Source: an uncultured Bacilli bacterium
GTDB taxonomy: Bacteria; Bacillota_I; Bacilli_A; RF39; UBA660
Assembly (NCBI GenBank): GCA_934096985.1
Contig: CAKONC010000005.1
Span: 1-64,000 of the forward strand
DNA length: 64,000 nucleotides
Direction of reading: 5' to 3'
The translations under genes were made by a program, and so were the position numbers. The stretch's first letter is position 1, and each line of letters begins with the position of its first letter. The notes under the pieces were generated by a model. The model made no database searches and was not told the DNA's origin. It saw only the letters and a list, made by a program, of their open reading frames with translations. This document shows, one piece after another, positions 35,196 through 43,233 of this stretch.

Positions 35196-36392
35196 ATGAA
35201 AAAAATATTAAAGAATTATAAGGAAACAATAAAAATTTTTGGTGGACTTGTTTTAGGATTTTTTATGGGCGTTATTTTGAAAGAAAAAGCAATATATTTA
35301 GCACCTATAGGAAAAATTTTTATAAATTTACTTTGCACTCTTATCGTACCAATTATATTTACAAGTATAGTCTCATCAATATGTAATATTAGTTTTTCTA
35401 AACTTAAAAATATATTTAAAAAATTGTTTTTTGTACTAATAATTATGTCATTAGTTTCCGCTCTAGTGGGACTTATAGCCACTATTTCATATAAATTTGT
35501 AAGTAGTAATAATAATATAATATTAATTCAAAATAATGATAACATTATAAAAACTAATATTTTTGATAATATTGCTGATTCAATTGCAGTTGATGATTTT
35601 AACAAAATTTTAAGTAAAAATAATATGGTTGCACTAATTGTATTTTCAATAATATTTGCAATTACATTAAATAAAACTAAAAAAGAAAATTTAATCATTA
35701 TAAAAATAATTAACGGTTTAAATAGTTTAACAATGAAAATGCTTACATGGATTATGAAATATGCATGGATTGGACTCGGAGCTTACTTTGCCTCACAAAT
35801 AGGAGTGTTTGGTGTAAATATTACGACAGATTATTTAAAAGTATTTATATATTATTCGGTTATTTCAGTAGTTTTTGCAGGTATTTTTTATTCAATTATT
35901 GCTATATTGTGTAACAAAAGTTTAAAAATTTTTTGGAAAGAGTCAATGCCAGTAATAGCAACTTCACTTAGTACATGTTCTTCAGCAGCTACTATACCAG
36001 TGAGCATTAGTTCTTGTCAAAAACTAAAAATTGATAATGATGTAACCAATGTCACGATACCAATTGGCACAAATTTTCACAAGGATGGCTCGATTATCGA
36101 TAGTGTATTTAAAATTATGTTTCTAGTTTATTTATTTAATAAGCCAATAAGTATTACTACAATACTTGGTATATCATTATTGTCATCACTCTTAATAAGC
36201 GCAATTCCTATAGGTGGTGGAACAGTCTCAGAAATTTTAATTATTACGAGTTTAGGTTTTCCTATAGAATCTTTAGCAATACTTACTATAATTGCCACAA
36301 TCACCGATGCTCCAGCAACAATGCTTAACTCACTTGGCAATACCACCGCGGCTCTTTTCACAAATAAACTTTTAGAACAAAAAAGTCAGTAA
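35196..36392 (+). CDS. Dicarboxylate/amino-acid:cation symporter (SLC1 type)
   Basis: A 398-aa Na+ or H+ coupled symporter of the DAACS/GltP-DctA-SstT family, with about eight membrane helices and two re-entrant hairpins. Family motifs are visible: the serine-rich hairpin SLSTCSSAATIPVS, GTNFHKDGSII (cf. NMDG) and the final transport helix region TDAPATMLNSLGNTTAA. Substrate could be glutamate, aspartate, C4-dicarboxylate or Ser/Thr. The start is ATG after AAAGGAGG. It is divergent from rubrerythrin and convergent with the signal peptidase, sharing a bidirectional terminator. Confidence 0.88.
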   Translation: MKKILKNYKETIKIFGGLVLGFFMGVILKEKAIYLAPIGKIFINLLCTLIVPIIFTSIVSSICNISFSKLKNIFKKLFFVLIIMSLVSALVGLIATISYKFVSSNNNIILIQNNDNIIKTNIFDNIADSIAVDDFNKILSKNNMVALIVFSIIFAITLNKTKKENLIIIKIINGLNSLTMKMLTWIMKYAWIGLGAYFASQIGVFGVNITTDYLKVFIYYSVISVVFAGIFYSIIAILCNKSLKIFWKESMPVIATSLSTCSSAATIPVSISSCQKLKIDNDVTNVTIPIGTNFHKDGSIIDSVFKIMFLVYLFNKPISITTILGISLLSSLLISAIPIGGGTVSEILIITSLGFPIESLAILTIIATITDAPATMLNSLGNTTAALFTNKLLEQKSQ

Positions 36393-36415
36393 TTAAAACT
36401 ACTGACTAATTTTTT
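36384..36415. terminator. Bidirectional terminator, symporter and signal peptidase
   Basis: An 8-bp stem AGTCAGTA/TACTGACT (36384-36391 with 36400-36407), with T-runs on both strands. Confidence 0.8.
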
Positions 36416-37052
36416 GCATGTTATTTTCAACTTCTTCAACAACTTTTTCATTTTCTTTATTAGCTTTTTTCTTAACACCAGATATTTTTATTAATTTCAT
36501 AATATCTTGAATGATAATAACTAATGCAGGAATTATTACAACAACTAACCATCCGAACTTAGTTCCGACAAATTTTTGTACTTGACCAAGTCCAGGAAAA
36601 CGTAAAATAACTTTTCCTATTAAATTACTATATGGAGCAGGTGTATCATCTTTTATTGGATTATGATCACCTTTTGTAACATATTCATATTCATTAGTTT
36701 TTTCATCAACGTAAACATCATTAACACGATGAGTAATTGTCATTCCGTAGGATACTATTCCTTTGGAAATAAAAGTAATAATATCACCCTTTTTCACATC
36801 AGTTGGGTTCTTTACATTCTTATTAATTATAATGTCATAAACATTAATTGTAGGAACCATACTATCAGTAACAATTGTATAAATAGAAAATAAAGGTTTA
36901 TATTTAGGCCCTTTGGCTTCATATAATTTAAGTGCAACAAAATAATATATTAAAAAAGTTGCACAAAGTATTAGTAATGAAAATAAAGTCCATGAAATAA
37001 CTGAAAAAATATAATTAACTATAGATTTTATTTTCATTTTTTTTGTTACCAT
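36399..37052 (-). CDS. ER/SipW-type signal peptidase I
   Basis: A 217-aa type I signal peptidase of the SipW (S26B, ER-type) class. It has an N-terminal helix (about 12-42), catalytic Ser64 in TDSMVPTI, and His108 in ITHRVND where bacterial-type enzymes have Lys. The GDHN motif with Asp129 and a C-terminal membrane helix (about 168-186) follow. In Bacillus, SipW processes matrix proteins TasA and TapA. Here it is the second gene after a huge repeat protein, 20 bp downstream of it, and is probably its dedicated processing enzyme (inference). The start is ATG after GGAG. Confidence 0.88.
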   Translation of the reverse strand: MVTKKMKIKSIVNYIFSVISWTLFSLLILCATFLIYYFVALKLYEAKGPKYKPLFSIYTIVTDSMVPTINVYDIIINKNVKNPTDVKKGDIITFISKGIVSYGMTITHRVNDVYVDEKTNEYEYVTKGDHNPIKDDTPAPYSNLIGKVILRFPGLGQVQKFVGTKFGWLVVVIIPALVIIIQDIMKLIKISGVKKKANKENEKVVEEVENNMQKISQ

Positions 37053-37072
37053 AAATATTCTCCTTTCTACTC

Positions 37073-39133
37073 TTAATGAATTGTTTCTATATAAAGTTGT
37101 CCTTTAAAAGTTTTACCACTGTCAATATTTTGATTAATTCCTGTCTCTTTCCAAGAAATGTTTAAAACGTACTTAACCGTTGTATTTTCTTTAATTAAAA
37201 CTTCGTTAGACAAGTTTATATTTTGCCTTGGTGCTTTTAGATTGTTTAAATAAGAAATATTACTCCTTGTTATAAAGTAATCTAAATTATTAATATCTGT
37301 AAAATCGTTATAAACATTTTTCCATATCAATTTATAAGCAACTGCATAATTGGTATTATTTTGAATTTTTAATACATATGTGTCATTCCACCCAGGCTCA
37401 ATGTCGATAGATAATATTTCAAGTGGATTATACACATATAAGTTACTGTCTTTCCCTTTTGCTATTTCTAATATATTCTTTTCATTTTTATATTTATCGT
37501 CTTCATAATAATTATTATCACTATCTATATTTGTAGTACCATTATTACAATTGAAATCACAAATGCCATCACCATCAATATCAACATTTAGATTAGGTAG
37601 TCCATCACCAGTTGTATCACAATTTTTTGTACAATTATCTCCAGATCCAATTGGATTGTCTATTTGTCCATTATCATTAACACAATTAAAATTACATTTT
37701 CCTAAACCATAAATATCAACATTCAAATCGGGCTTTCCATCTCCATCAATATCGATGTTAAAATCTGGTTTTCCATCTTTATCAAAGTCGATATTTAAAT
37801 CTGGCACATTATCATCATTTACATCAATATTTAAATCTGGATATAAATCATGATCGATATCACAATTTACATCACAATATCCATCATAATCAGTATCAAT
37901 ATTTACATTTATATTTTTATCATTTATGTCAATTAAATAATCGGCTTTTCCATCATTATTAGTATCACAATTTTTTGTGCATTTTCCATCTTTACCAATA
38001 TTTAAATCAGGCTTTCCATCTCCATTTATATCAATATTTAAATCTGGGAACCCATCACCATCTATATCTTCATTTAAAATTATTGTTTTTCCATCAATTA
38101 CAACTTCATTATTAATTGGATTTGTAATTGTTTTACCACCATCATTTGATACATTTATATCGGCTTTTCCATCACCATCAACATCAATATTAATATAAGT
38201 GTTTTTGGGAGTTTTTTTATCATAATTACAATCATTTTTTATATAACATTTCCAATCATTATATTTGCTATTTTTATAGTCAATTTCACTAGAATCATCA
38301 CTATCAATTAACTCATTTAAAATGGTTCCATCACCAATGATATCTATGTTATAATCTGGCCAACCATCATTATCTAAATCACAATTCTTTGTGCATTTTC
38401 CATCATTATCGAGTTGATTGATTGGATTTGTAATATTTCCATCCTTATCCTTTACATTAAATGTAGGTTTCCTATTTCCTTTATAGTCAATATTATATTT
38501 AGGCTTAGTATAATCATCATCAGTTATATTAATATCTGGTTTATTATCATTATCTACATCGATATTTGTATCCGCTACGCCATCTTTATTTATATCACAG
38601 TTTAAATCACATGTCTTCTTTTTATTATAATCAAATATTATATTTAGATCTGCTACACCGTCACCAGTTAAATCTATATTATAATCTGGCCAACCATCAT
38701 TATTAGAATCACAGTTAAGTTTACACATGCCATTTTCATCAAGCTGATTAATTTGATTAAATAGTCTGGTTTTATTACCAAATATGTCAATGTTAAAAGT
38801 GGGTTTTTGATTTTGATAATAATCAACATTATAAAATGGAATACATTTATCATCCTTAGAAACATTTAAATTAGGTACTTTACTACCATTTATTTTCTGG
38901 TTAACATACTTACACATTTTTCCAGGATTAATCTGGCCGCCACCATATAATCTATACGCATATAATGTTACATAAGCCATAACAATTATTAAAATTATAA
39001 CAAGCAAAAAAATACAAGACAAAACAATATTTTTTTTATATTTGCTTACTTGTAGACGTTCATCTTCAATAATCTGTTTTTGACTTTCAAAATCATCAGT
39101 TTCTAATGGTTTATCATTAACATTATTATCCAC
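37073..39133 (-). CDS. Membrane-anchored surface protein with many calcium-loop-like repeats
   Basis: 686 aa. A cytosolic acidic start (1-33) leads to a membrane helix (35-57). Residues about 100-540 are dense Asp/Asn repeats of the form DxDGDGxPDLNI, like dockerin or thrombospondin type-3 calcium loops, with interspersed paired Cys (KCTKNCD, CDLNCD) that may form disulfides. Larger blocks recur: one with NQLD..G.C..NCD..NDGWPDYNID appears at about 128-155 and 239-265. The C-terminal domain (about 563-686) is beta-rich and resembles SipW-dependent matrix proteins only loosely. It starts at GTG after AAGGAG, with promoter 39158-39186, and is co-transcribed with the SipW-type peptidase. It is likely a calcium-stiffened adhesin or matrix stalk. 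Confidence 0.8.
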   Translation of the reverse strand: MDNNVNDKPLETDDFESQKQIIEDERLQVSKYKKNIVLSCIFLLVIILIIVMAYVTLYAYRLYGGGQINPGKMCKYVNQKINGSKVPNLNVSKDDKCIPFYNVDYYQNQKPTFNIDIFGNKTRLFNQINQLDENGMCKLNCDSNNDGWPDYNIDLTGDGVADLNIIFDYNKKKTCDLNCDINKDGVADTNIDVDNDNKPDINITDDDYTKPKYNIDYKGNRKPTFNVKDKDGNITNPINQLDNDGKCTKNCDLDNDGWPDYNIDIIGDGTILNELIDSDDSSEIDYKNSKYNDWKCYIKNDCNYDKKTPKNTYINIDVDGDGKADINVSNDGGKTITNPINNEVVIDGKTIILNEDIDGDGFPDLNIDINGDGKPDLNIGKDGKCTKNCDTNNDGKADYLIDINDKNINVNIDTDYDGYCDVNCDIDHDLYPDLNIDVNDDNVPDLNIDFDKDGKPDFNIDIDGDGKPDLNVDIYGLGKCNFNCVNDNGQIDNPIGSGDNCTKNCDTTGDGLPNLNVDIDGDGICDFNCNNGTTNIDSDNNYYEDDKYKNEKNILEIAKGKDSNLYVYNPLEILSIDIEPGWNDTYVLKIQNNTNYAVAYKLIWKNVYNDFTDINNLDYFITRSNISYLNNLKAPRQNINLSNEVLIKENTTVKYVLNISWKETGINQNIDSGKTFKGQLYIETIH

Positions 39134-39157
39134 ATTTAACTCCTTATTCTTAAAATA

Positions 39158-39186
39158 ATTATATCACGTTAAAATATATATAACAA
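39158..39186 (-). promoter_or_regulatory. SigA-type promoter of the repeat-protein/signal-peptidase operon
   Basis: Minus strand: -35 TTGTTA (39181-39186), 17 nt, -10 TATAAT (39158-39163). Confidence 0.7.
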
Positions 39187-39231
39187 TTACTCAAAGAATA
39201 TTTTACAAAAAAATAAAAGTATTTTTTACCT

Positions 39232-39909
39232 TTATTTTCTTTTTATTACAATATTATCAAAACTATTTCCACGATAAAAACCATTTTTATCAAAGTCAGT
39301 TTCATCATCATAGGTATATGCTTTTACATTAATATCAGATGTGATTTTTTCACATTTACTTCCACATGTAAGTTTCATAGTAGTTAAAATAGTTTTATCG
39401 TTTATCTCACTTTCCAACAAATGTGAATACCATGCACCAAGTTCTTGATGAACACTATCATATAAATAAATTTCTAAATAATCATAAAAATCCGCTACAT
39501 CACTGGGCTTTAAGACTTTTCTATGAATAGTTTCATTTTCTATATCAAAAGATATTTCCCACCCAGTTTTATATTTTTCATATTCATCATATCTTGATGC
39601 ATACTTATTCCAAATGGTTTGATAGTAACTTCCAGAAATGTACTCATCATCTGTATAAAAGGTACTTAATATAGTAATATCCTTTTTCACTATCCAAGGA
39701 ATAGTTAAAACTTCATTAACCTTTTGAGTTTGACCCTGCGTATTATCAGCATACATTGAAATTATTACTGGATTATTATCTTGATACTCATCTATAGTTT
39801 CTTTATTTTCATTTACCTCATTTGATATAATTTTGTTAAAATCGTTTTTTTCTTTATATTTGCAACCACTTAATGATAATAAAATTAATAACATTACAAT
39901 TATTTTCAT
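39232..39909 (-). CDS. Lipoprotein of unknown function at the end of the ftsEX operon
   Basis: About 225 aa with an N-terminal lipobox LSLSGC (Cys16), predicted to be lipidated and anchored outside. The mature part is acidic and beta-rich, with a CGSKCEK Cys pair near the C-terminus and no family that I recognise. The ATG at 39909 lies one nt beyond the stop of the M23 peptidase gene, so translation is coupled. The longer frame from 39939 overlaps that gene and adds a non-signal start, and is rejected. By position it may assist FtsEX-controlled wall hydrolysis. Confidence 0.68.
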   Translation of the reverse strand: MKIIVMLLILLSLSGCKYKEKNDFNKIISNEVNENKETIDEYQDNNPVIISMYADNTQGQTQKVNEVLTIPWIVKKDITILSTFYTDDEYISGSYYQTIWNKYASRYDEYEKYKTGWEISFDIENETIHRKVLKPSDVADFYDYLEIYLYDSVHQELGAWYSHLLESEINDKTILTTMKLTCGSKCEKITSDINVKAYTYDDETDFDKNGFYRGNSFDNIVIKRK

Positions 39910-39910
39910 A

Positions 39911-41122
39911 TTAATATCTTGAATAGAACCATACTCCATAAGCAGGTAATGCTGGTGGTTGGAAACTATTTTTTACATACGTATTATAACTTGAGAATCC
40001 TTCAGCGCCACCGCCTAAATAAAATCCTTTTGTAACAGCATAATGTAAATGATAACCTGTAGAGCAAGTATCCCATCCACCATTTTTGGCTAGAGTTTTT
40101 CCTCCACCGCCAACAGTGCCTATTACCGTTTGTTGTGTTACAACATCACCAACCTTAACATAAACATCCATTAAATGAGCATAAGTTAACGTATAAGCAA
40201 TTCCTTGAACACGCACATGAATGTAAACTTGATTTCCTCCACATTTTGATTTGCTAATTACTGCCGCAACAGTTCCAGCTGCAGTAGCATAAACTGGCGT
40301 ACCACCAGGGTTACCTGCAATATCATTTGCTGGATGAAAATCTGAATATGGTTTACCGTTTAGATAAAATGATCTCCAACCAAATCCTGATGAAACATAA
40401 CCCTTTACTGTAGGTCTTAAAAATTTTGAACTATTAGCAACATCGGTACATTTAGATAAAAGTTCATCATCTTTACAACCAATATCTTCATAATATTTTA
40501 TTAATTTTTGTTGAGCAGAAATTTGTTGTGATATATCAAGTGTAACTTCTACCAAAGATGACAAATCATTTTTTAGTGAAGCCAAACTATTTTCATATTC
40601 TTTAATCTTTCCCTGTAAATCATTTTGTTTTTTAACTAAAGAAACTTGTAACTCTTTATTCTCTTCGATCAAAGATTGCATTTTCTTAAGTTCATTTTGA
40701 TTATAATTAATTATTTGGCTAATAGCATCGGCCCTCATAATAACATCTGTTGCAGTACTAGCACCACCTACATAATCCAAAAATGTATTATCACTACTAA
40801 TAATCTGATAAAAAGCTAATAATTCCTCAGACTTCTTTTTTGTTTCTTCAATTTCTTTTGTAGATGTTTCAATCTGAATTTTAGCTTGCTCAATATCATT
40901 TTCAGCTTGTTCAACTTGACTATGAGCATTAGATATACGACTATTTTCTGCATTTATCTCATTTTGTGTTCTATTTTTTGCAGCATCGTTTGCATTTTTT
41001 TCATTGATTAATTGTTGTAATTCTTTTTTTAAATCACCTAATGTATTTGCGGCAGCATTTACTTTCATAGGAAAAAATACCACTAACATTAAACACATTA
41101 AACATAAAACTAATTTTCTCAT
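39911..41122 (-). CDS. Coiled-coil M23 peptidase, FtsEX-partner type
   Basis: 403 aa. A signal peptide (1-24) is followed by a long coiled coil (about 27-220) and a C-terminal LytM/M23 endopeptidase domain. Zinc/catalytic residues are present: His and Asp in HPANDIAG near residue 263 and the HLHYA motif near 358. The coiled-coil-plus-hydrolase layout is that of EnvC/PcsB/CwlO-type proteins controlled by FtsEX, and the start overlaps the ftsX stop by 4 nt. Unlike EnvC, the zinc residues look intact, so it should cut peptide cross-links itself. Confidence 0.9.
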   Translation of the reverse strand: MRKLVLCLMCLMLVVFFPMKVNAAANTLGDLKKELQQLINEKNANDAAKNRTQNEINAENSRISNAHSQVEQAENDIEQAKIQIETSTKEIEETKKKSEELLAFYQIISSDNTFLDYVGGASTATDVIMRADAISQIINYNQNELKKMQSLIEENKELQVSLVKKQNDLQGKIKEYENSLASLKNDLSSLVEVTLDISQQISAQQKLIKYYEDIGCKDDELLSKCTDVANSSKFLRPTVKGYVSSGFGWRSFYLNGKPYSDFHPANDIAGNPGGTPVYATAAGTVAAVISKSKCGGNQVYIHVRVQGIAYTLTYAHLMDVYVKVGDVVTQQTVIGTVGGGGKTLAKNGGWDTCSTGYHLHYAVTKGFYLGGGAEGFSSYNTYVKNSFQPPALPAYGVWFYSRY

Positions 41123-42012
41123 ATTTTCAAATACTTCCTTACTGAATTAGCACTTCCAAACATACCTACTAAAGCACCAATTAAAACTATAACACCTGAA
41201 ACATAAAATACAAAATTATATGGTTTTACTAAATTTAAAGTTTCTGTAAACATGTAACCATGCATTGTATTAAATAATATTACGTAACCATATATTGTAA
41301 TACAAATTGGAATTATTGAGCCTATTATACCTAAAAATAAACCTTCAAATAAAAATGGTAATTTTATTGCAGTATTGCTTGCACCTACAAGTCTCATTAT
41401 TTCAATTTCATTTTTTCTTGAATAAATAGTTAACTTAATTGTATTTGATATTAAGAACGCCGTAACTAAAATTAATGCTATTACAATACCTATAGTAATT
41501 TTTTGAATTATGTCAAATGCAGAAACTACTTCTTCAACCATTGACTCACCAAATTTAACAGTTTCAACATTAGGTATTTCTTTTATTTGCTTAGCAACAT
41601 TTGAAATATTTTTTATATCACTTACATAAACTGTACAACTATCCATTAATGGATTTTCTGATAAATAATTAAGTATAGTGCCAAATGTATCCGAATATTC
41701 ACTCATTTGCGTTTTCCATTCATCTTTACTTTTATAGACAACATTACTAACACCAGCCAAATTTTTAATTTCTAGGTATGCATTATTGCTATCCTCACTA
41801 CTAGCATTTTTATTTATATAAACAACAATATTCATTTCTTTTTCGATTGAGCGAGTAGCATTATTAACATTTACTGCTATAATAATTGCTACTGCTACAA
41901 TTATTAGAGTTATCATATCACATAGTATACTTGCCATTGATAAAGAGAAATTACGGGTTATGCTTTTTAAAGCATCTCTTATACTTCGACCTAAAATTCT
42001 AATTGCCTTCAC
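41119..42012 (-). CDS. ftsX: Cell-division ABC transporter permease FtsX
   Basis: About 297 aa. An N-terminal cytoplasmic segment is followed by one helix (about 24-45), a large extracellular loop (about 50-160) and three further helices, the FtsX topology. It relays ATP hydrolysis by FtsE to outside hydrolases. The long frame begins at 42045, but a GTG at 42012 overlapping the ftsE stop by 14 nt gives the usual family start (KAIRILGRSIRDALKSI) and is chosen. Order: ftsE-ftsX-M23-lipoprotein. Confidence 0.92.
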   Translation of the reverse strand: MKAIRILGRSIRDALKSITRNFSLSMASILCDMITLIIVAVAIIIAVNVNNATRSIEKEMNIVVYINKNASSEDSNNAYLEIKNLAGVSNVVYKSKDEWKTQMSEYSDTFGTILNYLSENPLMDSCTVYVSDIKNISNVAKQIKEIPNVETVKFGESMVEEVVSAFDIIQKITIGIVIALILVTAFLISNTIKLTIYSRKNEIEIMRLVGASNTAIKLPFLFEGLFLGIIGSIIPICITIYGYVILFNTMHGYMFTETLNLVKPYNFVFYVSGVIVLIGALVGMFGSANSVRKYLKI

Positions 42013-42700
42013 TTGCCTTATAACTTCCTTTCTTATAATCACCAACTAACATTCCATTATTGATAACAAGAACTCTTCTTTTCATTCTATCAACAATATC
42101 TTTATCATGAGTTGCCATAATAACGGTTGTTCCCAAATCCTTATTAATATTATCAATTACATCCATTATTTCTTTACTTGTTTGTGGATCTAGATTTCCT
42201 GTAGGTTCATCACAAATTAATAGTTTGGGCTCATTTACAATTGCTCTAGCAAGGCATACTCTTTGCTGCTCACCACCGGAAAGCTCTTTAGGAAAGCTTC
42301 TAACTTTATCTTTTAATCCAACTCTTTCTAGGGCTTTTAAAACTTTAGGCCTAATTTCACTACCTTTTGCACCAACACATTCTAAAGCAAAAGCAACATT
42401 TTCATAAGCAGTAAGTGTTGGTAATAATTTGAAATCCTGAAATACTATTCCAACTTTTCTTCTGAATTTGTATACTTTTCTATTTCTAAGTTTTCCAACA
42501 TTAACACCACCAACCATTACTGTTCCCTTTGTCGGTTTTTCTTCTCTATATAACATTTTAACAAAAGTTGATTTTCCACTTGCGGTAAGTCCAATAACAA
42601 ATACAAATTCTCCTTTGTCAATTTGGACAGTCATGTCTGCACAAGCGGTTATACCATTGTTATATGTTTTTGTAACATCCTTAAAATCAATGAACTTCAT
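41999..42700 (-). CDS. ftsE: Cell-division ATP-binding protein FtsE
   Basis: A 233-aa ABC ATPase with Walker A GLTASGKST, signature LSGGEQQR, Walker B LLICDEPTGNLD and H-loop ATHDKD. The DEPTGNLD form is typical of FtsE/LolD-type ATPases. The ATG at 42700 has GGAGG five nt upstream; the upstream in-frame ATG at 42712 overlaps that site. A SigA promoter is at 42723-42751. It is the first gene of the ftsEX unit. Confidence 0.95.
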   Translation of the reverse strand: MKFIDFKDVTKTYNNGITACADMTVQIDKGEFVFVIGLTASGKSTFVKMLYREEKPTKGTVMVGGVNVGKLRNRKVYKFRRKVGIVFQDFKLLPTLTAYENVAFALECVGAKGSEIRPKVLKALERVGLKDKVRSFPKELSGGEQQRVCLARAIVNEPKLLICDEPTGNLDPQTSKEIMDVIDNINKDLGTTVIMATHDKDIVDRMKRRVLVINNGMLVGDYKKGSYKASEGN

Positions 42701-42722
42701 ACATTCCTCCATTATATGATAA

Positions 42723-42751
42723 ATTATATCACGAATTTTGTCATAAGTAAA
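42723..42751 (-). promoter_or_regulatory. SigA-type promoter of the ftsEX operon
   Basis: Minus strand: -35 TTTACT (42746-42751), 17 nt, -10 TATAAT (42723-42728). Confidence 0.6.
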
Positions 42752-42765
42752 TTGACCATTGCTGA

Positions 42766-42794
42766 TTTACATTTTTTACTAATTCTAATATAAT
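42766..42794 (+). promoter_or_regulatory. SigA-type promoter for a leaderless small membrane gene
   Basis: -35 TTTACA (42766-42771), exactly 17 nt, -10 TATAAT (42789-42794). Only six nt separate the -10 from the ATG at 42801, and no ribosome-binding site exists. Confidence 0.65.
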
Positions 42795-42800
42795 AAAGTT

Positions 42801-43163
42801 ATGAATAATAAAGATATCAAAATACGCACTGTTAGAGATGGATATTATGATGCTCTTTGGACAAGTATATATTCTACAATATTTCATATAATTATTATCA
42901 CTACTACGTATTTAACAAGTACTGGTTATAAACTTTCAAATGGAAATTATTTTTCAGAATATCTTGATATTAAAATAATTTTATTTACTTTAGGCCCAAT
43001 TCAGTTACTTGCTATAAAAAGGAGTATTGATGCAATAAAAGATTATAGTGTCTTCGAAGGATACGTTGATAAAAAAAGACTTACTTTACACATAATTAAT
43101 CTTATAAATTTATTTGTTACTTTAATAGTCATTACATTTTATGTTATTGTAATTTTTGCGTAA
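42801..43163 (+). CDS. Small membrane protein of unknown function, 120 aa
   Basis: Three hydrophobic helices (about 23-42, 55-72, 96-119) and no recognised family. A clean promoter sits right against the start codon, so the mRNA should be leaderless. A strong bidirectional terminator follows. It is divergent from ftsE. The short length and three helices suggest a regulator or a small integral membrane protein; function unknown. Confidence 0.65.
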   Translation: MNNKDIKIRTVRDGYYDALWTSIYSTIFHIIIITTTYLTSTGYKLSNGNYFSEYLDIKIILFTLGPIQLLAIKRSIDAIKDYSVFEGYVDKKRLTLHIINLINLFVTLIVITFYVIVIFA

Positions 43164-43180
43164 TATAATATAAACATACA

Positions 43181-43213
43181 AAAACTTCTCACATTTAATC
43201 ATGAGAAGTTTTT
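43181..43213. terminator. Bidirectional terminator, small membrane gene and arc operon
   Basis: An 11-bp stem AAAACTTCTCA/TGAGAAGTTTT (43181-43191 with 43202-43212) with T-rich tails on both strands. Confidence 0.85.
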
Positions 43214-43233
43214 TGTTAATTAATTTATACTAT

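Noticed and set aside
37550..38700. CRISPR-like or tandem DNA repeats
   Set aside because: The repeats are an open reading frame encoding Asp/Asn-rich calcium-loop-like units, with variable spacing and no constant spacers.
38674..38865. Short minus-strand frame of 63 aa
   Set aside because: Lies inside the repeat protein gene in another frame, with hydrophobic noise and no ribosome-binding site.
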